Of a DNA stretch of 64,000 nt, positions 43,593 through 56,111 are shown in pieces; position 1 is the first letter of the stretch; each line of letters starts with the position of its first letter. The notes beneath the pieces were generated by a model that was not told the DNA's origin, did not search any database, and was given only the letters and a program-made list of their open reading frames with translations. The DNA comes from Triticum aestivum (lineage: Eukaryota > Streptophyta > Magnoliopsida > Poales > Poaceae). A program made the position numbers and the translations under genes. The DNA is taken from NCBI RefSeq assembly GCF_018294505.1, contig NC_057810.1, forward strand, positions 709,813,563-709,877,562, read 5' to 3'.

Positions 43593-44284
43593 TAGCACTT
43601 AGTAGTTTCTCCAAAATCCATCCCTTTCTTCTCCGCCTGATACGCGACGCCCGGCCGCTGCTCTGCCTCGTCGTCGCCGCCGCCTCCGACGCCGTCAGGA
43701 TGCTCCACCTCGTCGTCGCCGCCGCCTCCGACGCCGTCAGGTTGCTCCACCTCGTCGTCGCCGCCGCCTCCGACGCCGTAGTCAGGCTGGTCCACCTCAT
43801 CGTCGCTGCCGCCCTTGACGCCATCTGCCCCGACGCCGGCGCCGCTCCCCGCGCCCCGATGCCGCCCGCCGTGCCCCGCCACCCGCCTGTGAGCACCTGC
43901 CTCGCGCCCCTACCTTGCCTGCTCCTGCACCCCTGCCCCGCCCCGCCGGCGCCTCGCTCCTGCATCTGTTTTTTTATTAGTTTTTTTTTTCATATATATA
44001 TATAATGTATGTGTATGTATGTGGCTATATGTTTTTGTTCATATGTTGCTATATGTTTTTTTATTTTTATTAGTTTATTTTTTTGTTCATATGTGATGTA
44101 TATGTGTATGTGGCTATAATGTATATGTGTATGTGATGTATATGTATATGTGTATGTGTATATATATGTGTGTATGTGGCTAGAATTTGCTAAATAATAT
44201 ATGTTAAAAATGTTTTTTTATTCATATATAGAAAGTTACAATTTTAGAAAAGTTTTATATATGCAAAAGTTACAATTTTAGAAA

Positions 44285-44530
44285 AAGATGGATAGGAAAG
44301 AAGAAAATAAGAAAGAGGAAAGAAAGAAGAAGAGGAGAGGAAAAGAAGAGGAGAAATAAATAAGAAGAAGAAAAAAGAAGAAAAAGAAGAGGAGAAGAAG
44401 AAAGGAATAGAGGAGAAGAAGAAAAAATAGAAAAAAAATTCTATTTTTTCTCCTTGTCCTCTATTCCTTTCTTCTTCTCCTCTTTTTTCTTCTTCTTCTT
44501 CTTCTTCTTCCTCCTCCTCTTTTCTTCTTC
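44285..44530 (+). repeat. Purine-rich tract with perfect-looking foldback
   Basis: gaaggaatagaggagaagaa with gaaaaaatagaaaa is followed at once by its near reverse complement (aaaattctattttttctcc, tcctctattcctttcttctt). The arms are about 45 bases on either side of 44,438. Nothing codes here. Confidence 0.75.
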
Positions 44531-45177
44531 TTCGCCGTCAGGTTGCTCGCCTTCGCCCTCGCCGCCGCCCCCTGTGAGCACAGCCTGCTCCCGCGCCCCT
44601 CCCGTCCCGCGCCCCTGCGCGGCCACCACGCCGCCGCCCCTGCCCGATACCCCCTCCCCGATAACATTATTTTCCGAATAGAGGAGAAAGAAGAAACTTC
44701 AACACGAGGGGGGTACCGATACCCCCTCCCTGATAACATTATTTTCCCATGTATATGAATGTCGCGTCGTTGTCGATATAACCCCCTCGAGATAACTTCG
44801 ACATGAGGGGCGGTCGATATATATACCCCCTCTCGACCGTGATAACCTATACAACGGCAGCACCCCCCTCGGCCCTCTCGCTCGACCAAAACTCTCGAGG
44901 CCACCCAAACCCTAGAGAGAAAACGATGTTGGTCTCCTACCCCCTCCCGCCGCGCCCCTATCCGAGAAATTAACTCTCTCGAGGCCACCCAAATTTACCA
45001 AGTTAAAAGAGCGTTGTCGTCGAGGCCACCCCAAACCCTTGAAGCGTTGTTGTGTCGAGGCGACCCCAAACTCTAGAGAAGCAGCGTCGAGGCCACTAAC
45101 ATGATTCCTTATTGTGATTAGCTAGCTAGTTCTACGTTTGAATAATAATTGACATGTTGTAAATATTTGCAGAAACT

Positions 45178-48100
45178 ATGGAACACTCCCGAGACGAAGA
45201 AACAGAAGCGATGTTGGGGGACATAATCGCAAATGGAAGTGATGAAGTTGCGTCATTTCTCCTCGATACCGATGATTCGCTGGAAGAACTGGGTGAAGAA
45301 GAGGGCTATGTTCATGATGGCTTCGGCCCATTAATGCCGGTACAAGAAGAGGACTATGTTCATGATGGCTCCGGTGACACAATGGAGGTACAAGAAGGAG
45401 ACCGTGCTGACTGCTCCGGTGACCGAACCGAGTCCGGCCAGGTATATATATATTAGTTAAGCCCGTGCTGACTAGTTAATTGATGCTTCCATTGTTTTGG
45501 TATATGTACACATATTAATTACTCTCGTCTTTCTTCCTTATAATTTCTAGCCCTCCGGATCAAGCACAACTTCGGTAAGGAGACGAGGCCCGAAGAAAAA
45601 TTTGAGCTCGGATGAAAAGTTTGAGATCATAGAAATCGCGCCCGACGGCGAACCGAGTGAACCCATCCGGACAAGGAAGGCATTTTCTGCTCAGTGCGGG
45701 GTTCTTGTTAGGGACAAGATCCCGATCAGCATCCAGCAATGGTATAAGCCTAAGGAGGAAGACCCTGAGGTGTCTTATGTCAATGATATGCAGAAAGAAG
45801 ATCTTTGGACTGAGCTAAAGGCAAATTTCACCCTACCGCCAAAGGAGGATCCGGAGAAGCCAGTTAAATAGCAATTAATCAAGTCTTGTGCTCTTAAGAA
45901 GATGGCAACCCTAATGAGGAGGTGGAAGAAAGAGCTGAACCAGTTTGTCGAAAAAAAAAGACACCAGAATTCATCGGCAAATATGAGAAGATCAAAGATC
46001 ACTGGCCCGCATTTGTGGCCCACAAGACATCAGAAAAGAGTAAGAAGATGTCGGCGATAAACAAGAAAAATGCTGCGAAGAAGAAGCTTCACCATCGCAC
46101 GGGGTCAGGTGGCTACCTCAAAGCCCGGCCTAAGTGGTCCAAGGCTGAGCATGATCTGCTTGAAAAAGGGATCGAACCAGAGACAATGTACTGGCCAGAC
46201 CGTTGCCGGACTTGGTTCTTCAGGGCTGGCGGAACCTTGGACCCTGTAACAAAGAAGTGCAAGTGGACGGATGAGCAACTGCAAATACCAGTCAAGAACC
46301 TTCAACACTATATCGATGCAGCGCAGCGAGGGACGTTCCTTCCAAACAGGGAGAAGGACAAGCGCACAATGGCCCTTGGGAATCCTGAGCACCCTGGACG
46401 GACACGAGGCACGCCAGGCTCCATTCCGTGGAAGGTTGGTTTTCCGGACGCAGGGGGTTACAAAACCCACGAGAGGAGGAAGAAACTGGAGCAGGACCAA
46501 CTGTAGGCACTGCACAAAAGGGTAATGGGTCTAGAGGAACGAGAAGAGGAACGAGAAGCAGCAGATCGCAGCAAACGACCTGCCGAAGCTTCCCTCGAAG
46601 CTACCCCGCCATCTCAGCGGAGAAGCAGCATGGCTTCCACCAAGCTGCTTCAGCCGGAGCATGTCTTGATGGCTCCTGCCAGCTATCCCGTGGATGGTAT
46701 CACGGAGTCTCAACATTGCCACATTATGGTGCGATGGATGAATTTGAAGGTCAAGGCAGCTGTTGGCCAAGTTTATCCTAGTGGACCCGACAAAACTTAT
46801 CACTGCCAGCCGATTCCAGAAGGATATGCTAAGGTGATGGTGGATGAAACAACGGAGGGATTTGAGGACCTCCCGCTTGAGCACCCTACCGGTGAAGGGG
46901 AGACTAGGCTGGGTTCTGCTCTGAAGACTCCATGCCTATGGCGGAAGAAGCTCATCAACCTTCCGAACTGGACGCCTCTGCCTCCTCCTCCTCCTCCGGT
47001 GAGTCAGGGCACTCTGCCTTCTCCTCCTCCTCCGGCGAGTCAGGGAACTCTGCCTCCTCCACTGCCTCCTCCTCCGGCGAGTGACGATCAGGGCACGCAT
47101 GGCGGCACTCCGCCTCCTTCTCCGGCGCGTGGCGGCACTCCGCCTTCTTCTCCACCTGCGCCGGCGCTCCCGAGCAGCCAGCAGCCTCCTCCTTCTCCGC
47201 CTCGCCAGCAAGGGCGGAAGAGACCCGCCGCCGCCCCGGCTGCTCCGGCGCGTCGTACTCCTTCTCCTCCGCCTCGTAAGCAAGCGCGAAAGAAGACAGA
47301 CACCGCAGCCGCTCCGTCTGCTCCGGCGTCTAGCAGCACAACCAGAGGCGAAAGGCAATACAAATACGGTCCACCTCTCAAGCCTGTAGAGAAGTTACCG
47401 TACGAGAGGTCCGAGGAGGAAAACGATACGATTGTGCGGACCCACGTGAAGGAGTTCTTTGAAGGGGTGAAAGCAAAGAGACATCCATCTCCGGAGGAGA
47501 AGGTAGATCCGGTGAAAGCAAAATGCACTATCGATGCCCTGAGGAAACCACCAAAGTCTCCGCCAAGAACCAACTATGAGCGCATTACTGAACAGACATA
47601 TCTCCAAGCCCAGCGGTCGGGAACTACTGTCAGTGATAAAAGGTTAAAAGAACGAGCAAAGGGGAAAAATTGCCCAGCTCGGCGAACAAGCACAGCAATC
47701 GTGCCCCCCGTTCAATGTGTCTAATGCTCCGGGGACGGTGGCCGGTTATGGCAATCTTGAAGATTACCTGCCTGACGATGCACTTCCTGATTTTATGAAG
47801 GCCGACGAACACAGATACGAGTATGGGAAGCCTCTCATCAAAGATGAAAAATCTCTGACAATAATGATGCGAAGATTCCATAGTTGGTACATGAAAACCT
47901 GCAGAGAGTCTGAGGAGACGAACAGTTTGTATCTGAACATTAAAGAGGAGCACGACCTCGTTTCAAGTGATTTGTTGTGTTTTCCATTTGATGAGTTCTT
48001 CGCGTTCTTCAATCAAAAGGCCCTTGATAAATTAATGGTCTTTTGTTACTGCCTGTAAGTACTATTTCTGTCATTAAGTCTCTATATATAGCTCGGCTCT

Positions 48101-49131
48101 TTCACTGCATGTATTTATAATTAATTATCCTCAATATATTATGCAGATTGAAGATCGTCGAGTGCAAAAAACAAGAAATTTATGATATTGGGTTCATTAA
48201 CACAAATATTATAGATGTATTTCTGGTTGAAAAGAACGTCAAAGAGGCCGGGGACAACTTGTTACGATCGTTGATCAAAAATCAAAACAAAGATACCATA
48301 CTCTTTCCTTACAACGGCAAGTGAGTGTTACTGTCGTGTGCATATTCGGTTTCCCTTATTACTCGAGCAAGGTTATAATAATGTAATTGATGAGTTATGC
48401 ATGCGTGCGCATGTACCACTATATTCTTCTGGAGATTAAGCTTGAGCGGGGACTAGTAACCGTCTTAGACTCGAGACGGAAAGATCCCGAAACCTATGTG
48501 GACATGACTGAAATGCTCAGCAAGTAAGTTCAATCGATCACTATCGCACCATATCGGCAACTTTTTGTTCATTTCCTGATATCTCAAGTAATAATAATTA
48601 TTTTCTTTGTCTTGTAGGGTTTGAAAACTGTTCACCGCAGAAGCTCCAAGACTGCCGAAAGAGCTGCGATATACATACCCGAAAGTAAGTACTACTGGCT
48701 AGCTAGTTGCGCGCATCTCCCGTTGATTCTACAGCTATACTGGCTATGCTTCATTATCAGTTTGATTGACCTCTGTTTCTCGTAAAGTGCTTGTGGCAGG
48801 AGGAAGGGAATGATTTCTGTGGATACTACGTGTGCGAGTTCATCCACACCGTGACTTTGAAAAACAAGCGGGGCTACTCTAAAAGATAATATGAAGTGTG
48901 TAAGCAATAATATTCACAATTACATTTTATTACACTATCATTTCTGTTAAGTTTCATTCATATATATGTATTAATTAACCCCCTTCTTCAAATTAGACGT
49001 GGCAGATGCGGAATGAACTCCTAGAACCAGATCGCACGAAAGCAATTCAAGAGGAATTGGCGGGACTCTTTCTTGACCACGTCATCAGTAAATCCGGAGA
49101 ATACCATGTGGAAATTGATTTCAAATGCTAG
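45178..49131 (+). pseudogene. Second CACTA gene (TNPA-like region with Ulp1-type protease C-terminus)
   Basis: Exons start at 45,178 (acidic, YVHDGFGP-type repeats) and 45,551; the long exon runs to 48,054, then 48,147-48,320, about 48,415-48,523 and further pieces to 49,131. Domain order: acidic N-terminus; RGPKKNLSS; a middle block (ARPKWSKAEHD, AGGTLDPVTKKCKW) typical of CACTA second genes; a Pro/Ser-rich linker (46,975-47,330); LEDYLPDDALPDF; and a Ulp1/C48 cysteine-protease fold with His in HYILLEI, Asp in VLDSR and Cys in FCGYYVC. Breaks: TAG 45,869, shift in an A-run near 45,955, TAG 46,504, shift near 47,672, a missing AG acceptor before 48,415 and a TGA near 48,622. The protease role in transposition is not established. 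Confidence 0.75.
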
Positions 49132-49484
49132 GGGTTTGTAATTAAGAGATCTTATACATATTGTACATGTATGTAGTCAGTAGCGTCGGATACATGATAC
49201 GAAAACTCGTTGTTCGACCAATCTCTCGAAGAAGGAGAGGTCGATCGATCACTTCTCTCGGTATGCATGACGAACTTATGTACTGAATGGTTCTCTCGAT
49301 CACTTATGTGTATATAGTACGTAGCGTCGACCAAGTACGGACATAAGAGAGGACACTTCTCTCTATTAATTAGCTAGCTAACACAATATATGAAACACCT
49401 AAATTAACCCCCCAAAACCCCCAACCCCCCCTCCTTTAAAAAAAAACAAAAATCCCAGCTACTGGAATGCTGACGCGTGGATGC

Positions 49485-49670
49485 CTTTTGGTCCCGGTTG
49501 GAGCCACCAACCGAGACCAAAGGCCCCCTGACTGGGCTCGGCGCACGGGGCCACGTGGAGGCACATTGGTCCCGGTTCGTGTTTGAACCGGGACTAATGG
49601 GTGGAGGTATTAGTAACGACCCATTAGTCCCCCTTACGAACCGGCACTATTAGGTGTTTTTCTACTAGTG
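49485..49670 (-). repeat. Right subterminal repeats and terminus of CACTA 2
   Basis: ggtcccggttggagccacca and its partner, then ggtcccggttcgtgtttgaa, then the terminus ttctactagtg. Confidence 0.85.
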
Positions 49671-49673
49671 ACA

Positions 49674-50960
49674 CAATACTTTAAATGTTGATATATTTGT
49701 AAAGCCTTATTTTGTGAGTATATCTTAAGTAATATTTTTATCATGAGCTGAATTTTTTACTCCTATTTATCCTCTTTATTGCATTATACATGATATTTTA
49801 GACGTTGATACATTTTGAAAGGTTTATTTTGTGAGGGTCTATCCTTATTGCACTGCAATTTGTAAGTATTTATTCATTTCGTGCTAGGAGTCGTGCCAAG
49901 GATTTTATATGTATTGTAACTTGTCTCGACAATTGGTTGTCATTTTATGTGGTATGAAAGCAATACAAAATAATATATTAACTTGATTCACAAAATAATA
50001 ATAAATAGATGGAACAAATAAAAAAGATTGGTCAAAATCTATACAGGCAACTCTGCCATTGTTACGGTACATGAAACGCAAGAGCATGACACATTATGGC
50101 GACTATTGTGAGATGCGAGAAAAGTAATAGTTTGGGCGGATACCTAATACACTGACTACAGATTTTGTAAATCCATGGTCGGATGTCAGTTATAAATAAT
50201 TATGAAGATCTAAGGGCTATATTATGTTTAGATACAATTATGAAGTAAGATATATTTGTCATGCTTTGGTGACTACAAAGAGTAGAATATTTTTTTTGTG
50301 GAAGGATAAATAAAATTATGAGTATTTATACATGGCGATATAGTAGTTCTTCCCCAGGGAAAAATTATATGTCGTAGTATTACTTCATATATCAAATTAA
50401 TAAGAAATTATAGAACCTCTTGGCAAGAGCAGTTTGCTATCTCACCCTTTCTTTTTTGAGGGAAAGTTTGCTATCTCACCTAGAAAAAGACAATACGAAA
50501 TTATAGATACACTACATGGACACATTGAATAAAATTTTAGGTTGTCCGTTGTTGTGGTAGGCGGTCGTTAATCTATATGATGCTAAAAATGTACAAAACT
50601 ATTATATTATATAAGGAGAAAAGAAGAATTGTTTCTTATAGATAATTCAAATCTTTTTACTTAATAATAAATCATTGGTAACATGTTGTTTGGTTGGAAT
50701 ATATATAGCATCTGATTGCTTGGTTTATTTATAAATATTAAAGAAGGCTCAGAAGGTAAGCTATTAGAGCATTATGACTTATTGAGAATCAAATCGAGAT
50801 TCAAATATTGTTTTCTTGATAAGCTAATCCTAAAATGTTATACCTTTTATGTGTATTTTTGGTTTTTATGTCTTTATTACAGTTCTAGTTTCGTTTTTAT
50901 ATGCCTCCATAAGGAAAACAAAGCACACATCCTTATATCAGGCCGAAAGTCTACGGAAAT
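49674..50960. other. AT-rich intergenic DNA, nothing recognised
   Basis: No coding frame above chance, no terminal repeats found. Short palindromes only. Confidence 0.5.
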
Positions 50961-51776
50961 GTTAACGCCCACACGTGTGGGGGTTTGCACATCGCCCACA
51001 CGCCTCCATCACCACTCATTTTGCCACGTATGAATAGATGACATCAGCAGAATTTTTTTTGGTTTTCGGCTTAAAAATATTGTATCTCCTAAATAAAAAA
51101 ACGAACTAAAAATCCGTTTTCACCATTAAATCCGTCTCGACGAGATCTTTAAAACTAGACACCATGTTGATATGTTTCGATGAAATTTTTTTTTGCCAAA
51201 AGTTGCCACGATGTTTACACTGCAATTGCCATCGGGCTTAAACTAAAGTTGCCATGTGGCAATTTTAGTTTGTAGATCATGGCAATTTTAGTATTTTGAT
51301 GATGAAAACTCCAGTACTTTGACCATGAAAATTATTTTTTGTATGAACCATGGCAATTTTACGTGCATGTATCATGGCAATTTTAGTTTATGGTTCATGG
51401 CAAGTCTAGTTTCTTAATTCTCCATTTTATAAATGTCAAAATTTACTTTTAAATGTAGAAGAAAATAGCTGAAACATATCATGGCAACTTCAGTGTAAAC
51501 ATCATGGTAATTCATATGCAATAGACATGGCAACTTTTAATTCAAAAAAATTTCATCAAAACATATCAACATGGGATCTAGTTTCGAAAATCTCATCGCG
51601 AGGGATTTAATGGTGAAAACGGATTTTCAATCGGATTTTTCGTTTAAGAGATAAAACATTTTAAAAACTGAAAATCCAAAAAGATTCCTGCATGCATGCA
51701 TGCGATGACGTGGCAATCTGTTTACATTAGAGACGTGTGATGCGTCTCCCTTCCTGCCACACGTCTGGCAGTTAGC
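50961..51776. mobile_element. Foldback element with long inverted arms (MULE-like MITE)
   Basis: The ends pair as gttaacgcccacacgtgtgg against gctaactgccagacgtgtgg (16 of 20). Longer inner arms pair too: 51,111-51,200 (aatccgttttcaccattaaa, tgttgatatgtttcgatgaa) against 51,540-51,640. The loop (51,230-51,540) has repeated catggcaattttagt words. The long arms suggest a Mutator-like MITE; a 9-bp target duplication is not evident, so the class is uncertain. Confidence 0.6.
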
Positions 51777-52295
51777 GCGACGCAAAGTCTAACGATCGTT
51801 TTCCTAAAGAAAAAGAAGTCTAGCCGTCCTTTTTCTTCCATGCCACGTGAATAGTTTTGTACGTATCAAATAGAATTTCTTGTCATGCCCGCATATGACA
51901 ATATCTCTTCTGTATAGCTTAATATGGTAGTTTCAGAATGAAAAAGTATTTGTTGCAAGCTGTACCCGCTTTTCCACTGGGGCCATGTGGCCAACTTTTT
52001 TTCTAGAGCCTTCTGTGCCCAACTTTGATTACCCTGCCTGTACACCCAGCCATGCATCATTCGCTTTAAAACTGATCTAGGCCAACCTGGCATAGATCCA
52101 AGCAACTAATTTTTCTTTTGAGGGGATCCAAGCCACTAATTTAAACACACTAGTAAGCATGCATGTGCAACGCACGTTTCGATCAAAGCAACCTATGAAA
52201 TTCATGTGGGTATTGAATTCTGAATTCATATTGATATTAATTAACTTTCATGTATTGGAAGCTCTCTTGGGTGAAATGAGGCTTACTGTTCTCAA
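51777..52295. other. Intergenic, nothing recognised
   Basis: Ordinary AT-rich sequence without a supported gene. Confidence 0.4.
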
Positions 52296-52434
52296 CTCCC
52301 TCCAGCCATAAATATAAGATGTTTCAGATATTTCAATATGGACTACATACATACTGAAATAAGCGAACAAACAAGCTAAAATGTGTCTAAATACATCAGA
52401 TTCACAAAGTCTCTTATATTTGTGAATGGAGAAG
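52296..52434 (+). mobile_element. Stowaway-type MITE
   Basis: It starts ctccctccagccataaatat and ends tatttgtgaatggagaag before TA. The interior (tttcaatatggactacatac, aaatacatcagattcac) is that of the common Triticeae Stowaway group. The left TA is changed to aa. Confidence 0.75.
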
Positions 52435-52615
52435 TACATGTGATTATTGAATTATGTATTCATATTCGCGAAATTTGATGTGGGGTGGCGGTGGGGATAG
52501 AATATATGTAGTGCCTAATGATCCCCACGTCTATCGTGGCCACGTTTAATACAAACTCCATCACTTATCTTTTGATAATGTCATGTGGAATTCTAGTGCA
52601 CAAGATAGCCTGGGC

Positions 52616-53505
52616 ATTCGGTTATTCCGGTTAATTCGGTTTATGGGTAATTCGGATTGTAAAAACAGGAACTGAAATTTTGTCTGCTAGAAAAATGGCC
52701 GAACCCAAATTACCTGTAATTTTTGGTCCGGGTAATTCGGGTATCCAAATAACCGAAATGTTCAGAACACACAAGACAAATGCTTGCAATTTCAGATAGC
52801 GCATATAGTGCATACACACAGTACAAAGCAGCACGTTTGCAAATTCAGCAATGCATACACACATGACAAAGGAGCACGTTTGCGATTCAGCAGTGCATAT
52901 AGAGGGCACACAAGTTTTCAAATTCAGATGTGCATACACGCAGCAATACATACAGGGAACTGTCAATACTCAATACGCTGCAAGAACCTTGTATAGCTGT
53001 CGGCTCGTCTTTTCACCTTCGTATCCGGCAACCGGCATCGTTGCGCGCGTGCCTCCAGCGACCAGAGACGTTTCTTTGTGTCATCCGGCGCCGCTGGCCG
53101 CGTGGTCACGCGTCGACAGTGTCGTCTCCCTGAGGCATCCGACGTCAAGACGCGCGAGCGGACAAGCAGATGCAGTAGTGTAGTCGTCTAGGTGCCGCTG
53201 GCCGCCGCCGCCTCTAGGGTTACGGGCGAGATGAATTGGGGAACAAAGATTGCAGTGCGAGGCTGTGCTGTGCGAGGCTGCGAGCCATTGTCTCGGTGCG
53301 ACTTGGGCCTGCTTTTTTGCTGGCCTGCTTAAGTTTCGTAAATATCGGTCAATTTCGTTATTCCAGGTTTCTAGAAGCGAAAATCGAACCCTAACCTGAA
53401 GGCCAAACTGATGGAAAACAAAAACCGAACCCTTACCTGATAACCGAAATAACCGACAATTAGGTTAATACAGTTTGGTTCGGGTAGCTGGTTCGGGTAC
53501 CCAAA
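52616..53505. repeat. Element or repeat with ttcggttatt / ataaccgaa ends
   Basis: The left edge is rich in attcggttattccggttaat and gggtaattcgg; the right edge in gaaccctaacctg, ataaccgaaataaccgac and gttcgggtacc. The edges are roughly inverted and the middle (52,980-53,330) is GC-rich. It may be a non-autonomous DNA transposon. No clean termini or duplication were found. Confidence 0.35.
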
Positions 53506-54924
53506 TGCAAGATGTCTCTCGTGGTCAAGTTTAATTCGTTCGCTCTTGGGTTCGACCTACATCTTATCTTTTCAAAAATCGAGTTGCCGGGCTCAACTAC
53601 AACTCCAGAAATTGAATTGGACTCAATTACAACTCCCGTGGGAGTCACAGTGAGAAATTGAACTCGTTCGCTCTTGGGTCCGCCGGCAGTCACGACCATT
53701 TTGCCCTCATTCTGAGTTGCGACGTTCATGAACAAAAATGAAGGGAATTTAACATTTGTGTATGAAATACATGGTATGCAAAATTAGTTCTGCGCAGATT
53801 AAACAGGAATTAAACTTGTCATCTCAATATCCACGCTGTGGAGAAACGTCTAGTGTTCTAGAATGGCCAGATCACATGACTAGAATAATCATTGTTTCAC
53901 AAACCTAATTGGGAAAGAAAAAAAGCTACAGAAATTTAGGAAGACCAAAGCCAATTAATTGTCACAACTGCATCTATGCATAAGTATATATAACTACAAA
54001 AGAAAAAAAATAGTTGCTTCAGTTAATTGTCGCAACTGCATCTATGCATAGAATAGGAAACAAATTTAATTAGCAAATCGACGACTCATTTACCCTAGCA
54101 AGAATCATACCTGAACACTCTGTGCAGACATGATGAGAGACGCTGCTACATGTCACGGTTGTAGACCACAAAACAGCTAGCTATTCGTATTTATTGTAGA
54201 CATTTGCAAGTCTTAGGCTGTGGTAAAATTCTAGGTACGCAGCTTAGCACTATCATACTTGTCATTTTGGATCAAGATGGCTGTTACATATCTCTGACCT
54301 CGTCAGTCCATCAGTAATCAGTAAAGGAACAAATCATGTAAGGCTTTATTTATAAGCAAGGAACATACCTGTTTAACCAGAGCAAATGGAATTGCCATAC
54401 CTGCTTCCCACTTGCGTGTCAACCCCTCACGTACATGTTAAAAATGAACGCATAAGCTTTATTGCCATTGCACCTACCGGAGAGGCTAGGCTGTACTATC
54501 CCAGCGAAGCCCTGTAGTGGTGCCAGCATCGATGGGGCGTCAAAATTATGCAGCGGAGGGCAAGAGCCAAGTGCAGGAGCATCGGCTGTAGGGGTGTCTC
54601 AAATGCGTCCGTTGGGCAGCAGCCGAGCGTCGAAGCGGTGGACGGCAATGGCCTCCTGCGCTCCAGGAGAGGCCAGCGAGTAGCAGATGTTGATGCCAAC
54701 TGCATTGCTTCATTTGTGTAAGAAAGAATAGGAAAAATTGCATTGCTTCACCATCCCCAGCATTAGAGTGCAGCCGGTGCCGGTCGACCATCGAGTAGCA
54801 GCGAGGGGTAGCGGCCTTGACAGGGACCTTATTGTTCACTGGCTTCAGGTGGCCCGCACTGCAAACCACCAGAGCGAATTACAATCCATCAAGAAATTTC
54901 TTAAGAAGTCATGCAAGAAGAAAG
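53506..54924. other. Intergenic, no supported gene
   Basis: Short repeats of the form tcaattacaactcc near 53,590-53,650 and of gttaattgtcgcaactgcat near 53,955-54,050. The minus-strand frame at 54,546-54,869 could belong to the adjoining cyclin fragment but has no clear cyclin motif. Confidence 0.4.
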
Positions 54925-55539
54925 GGGGGTCGCGTCCGTGCCTTGCATGGATCGGCCCGGGCCTTATTCAAGAGTTGAGCGCCGAAGCTCCTGGTGATTG
55001 GGCGAACAAGAATGGATTCAGTTTAGGACAACGAACTGAAGAAAGAAAATCAGGACATGGATTCGACCCTTGTGCTAATTTTCAGACTGTCCTGGTGAAC
55101 GACGTTGCCGATGTGGAAGTGGGCGTGGGCGACGTTGCTGATGACCCCGAGCACCCGCTAGTTTCCTCCCGCACCGAGGCGGCCGGTGGCGGCAGCGACG
55201 GCCTTCAGCTTCCCAGCCGGTACTGCGGCACCTGGACATCACCAAAAAGAAACATGAGTAACGATACTTGGTTGACGCACGGATCGAGAAACAAACTCGC
55301 TCGCATCAGATTGTCCTGGTTGGAAACGTAGATAAAAATCAAATGAACAGCAGATCGAGAGAGAAACTCAACGCCGCAGTCAGGACCAAATCGGGAACCC
55401 GTACAACGGGGCGGCGAGAAAAAATAGACTCGACGGGTAGGCGGACATGTGGCTCACCATTGGTTGCCAGCTGCGGGGCGGCAGCCGCGTGCTGCTGGTT
55501 ATGCCTAGAGGCTGCCGGTGCATGTTGTTTCGGCTCCAT
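54925..55539 (-). pseudogene. 5' fragment of a B-type cyclin gene
   Basis: Exon 1, 55,539-55,458, encodes an N-terminus rich in Ala, Gln and His (MEPKQHAPAASRHNQQ...). A donor (gtgagc) and an acceptor at 55,232 (gatgtccag) join in phase to exon 2 from 55,231, giving Gly-Ala-Ala-Val-Pro-Ala-Gly-Lys and a run like the variable start of plant cyclin B1 proteins, then RVLGVISNV where RALGDIGN-like residues are usual. Further on, 55,007-54,960 encodes RPITRSFGAQLL, a motif that I know from plant B-type cyclins. TAG near 55,164 interrupts exon 2, and the cyclin box itself is absent. B cyclins drive entry into mitosis; this relic cannot. Probably a captured or truncated duplicate. Confidence 0.6.
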
Positions 55540-56111
55540 TCAAAGATCTCGAGAATCGGCGAGGTGCTTCCGGTGAGCTCCTGAACGGAAGTCAAGATGG
55601 CGTTGCGCGGCCGTGGAGGGCAAGCGGAGCGGAGGAGCGGTTGGCGATAACTCCATTGGACGGCGTGAGTGTGCGTGCCTCCGGTGGGCGCGGGGATAGG
55701 GAATTTTGGCAAGGGAGAAATTGACGGAGGGATTAGCGCGATTACTTGGATCAGCGGGACGCAGCGGGTGGAATATTCCTCCGCGGTGGAGTGCGTTCAG
55801 TCGTACTTAAATTGCTAATTGCACATCTGACTGGGGATTAATTAATTATAACCATTAGATCTTATTTAGCCGGGCTAATCTAACGGTGCTGAATGGGTCG
55901 TCCGGTTTTCTGGGGTAATTGTGGGGTGCACGTAAGAAAATTCTTGTTGGATTGTTTAATAGTAAAATATTGGAGATCCGTATAGGCCACAAAGTCTATC
56001 AATGGTAGGCTAGCTTTTGGATTAGTTTTTCTAGGCAGCTTTTGGATTAGTATTTCATACACGTGACGAAACACACAAACTGCACATACTTGTACGTATA
56101 TAAAAACAGAG
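55540..56111. other. Possible promoter remnant of the cyclin fragment, then intergenic
   Basis: GC-rich up to about 55,800 (as a 5' leader and promoter on the minus strand would be), then AT-rich. Nothing else is seen. Confidence 0.35.

Larger units (their letters stand above)
37646..49670 (+). mobile_element. CACTA transposon 2, complete ends, 12.0 kb
   Basis: The left end is cactagtagaaaag; the right end, on the minus strand, is cactagtagaaaaa. The 3-bp target duplication is aca (37,643-37,645 and 49,671-49,673). Subterminal palindromes of the ggtcccggttggtgg type fill both ends (37,690-37,935 and 49,485-49,625). Three genes lie inside on the plus strand: a small coiled-coil membrane protein, a TNP2-type transposase and a second gene with a Ulp1-like C-terminus. 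Both large genes carry several stops and frameshifts, so the element can no longer move by itself. Its ends are sound and it could be moved by a relative. Confidence 0.92.

Noticed and set aside
46936..47358. Arg-rich minus-strand frame
   Set aside because: Antisense of the Pro/Ser-rich linker of the CACTA second gene.
54738..55331. Plus-strand 197-codon frame
   Set aside because: The opposite strand has in-phase splice borders and cyclin-B motifs, so the plus frame is its shadow.
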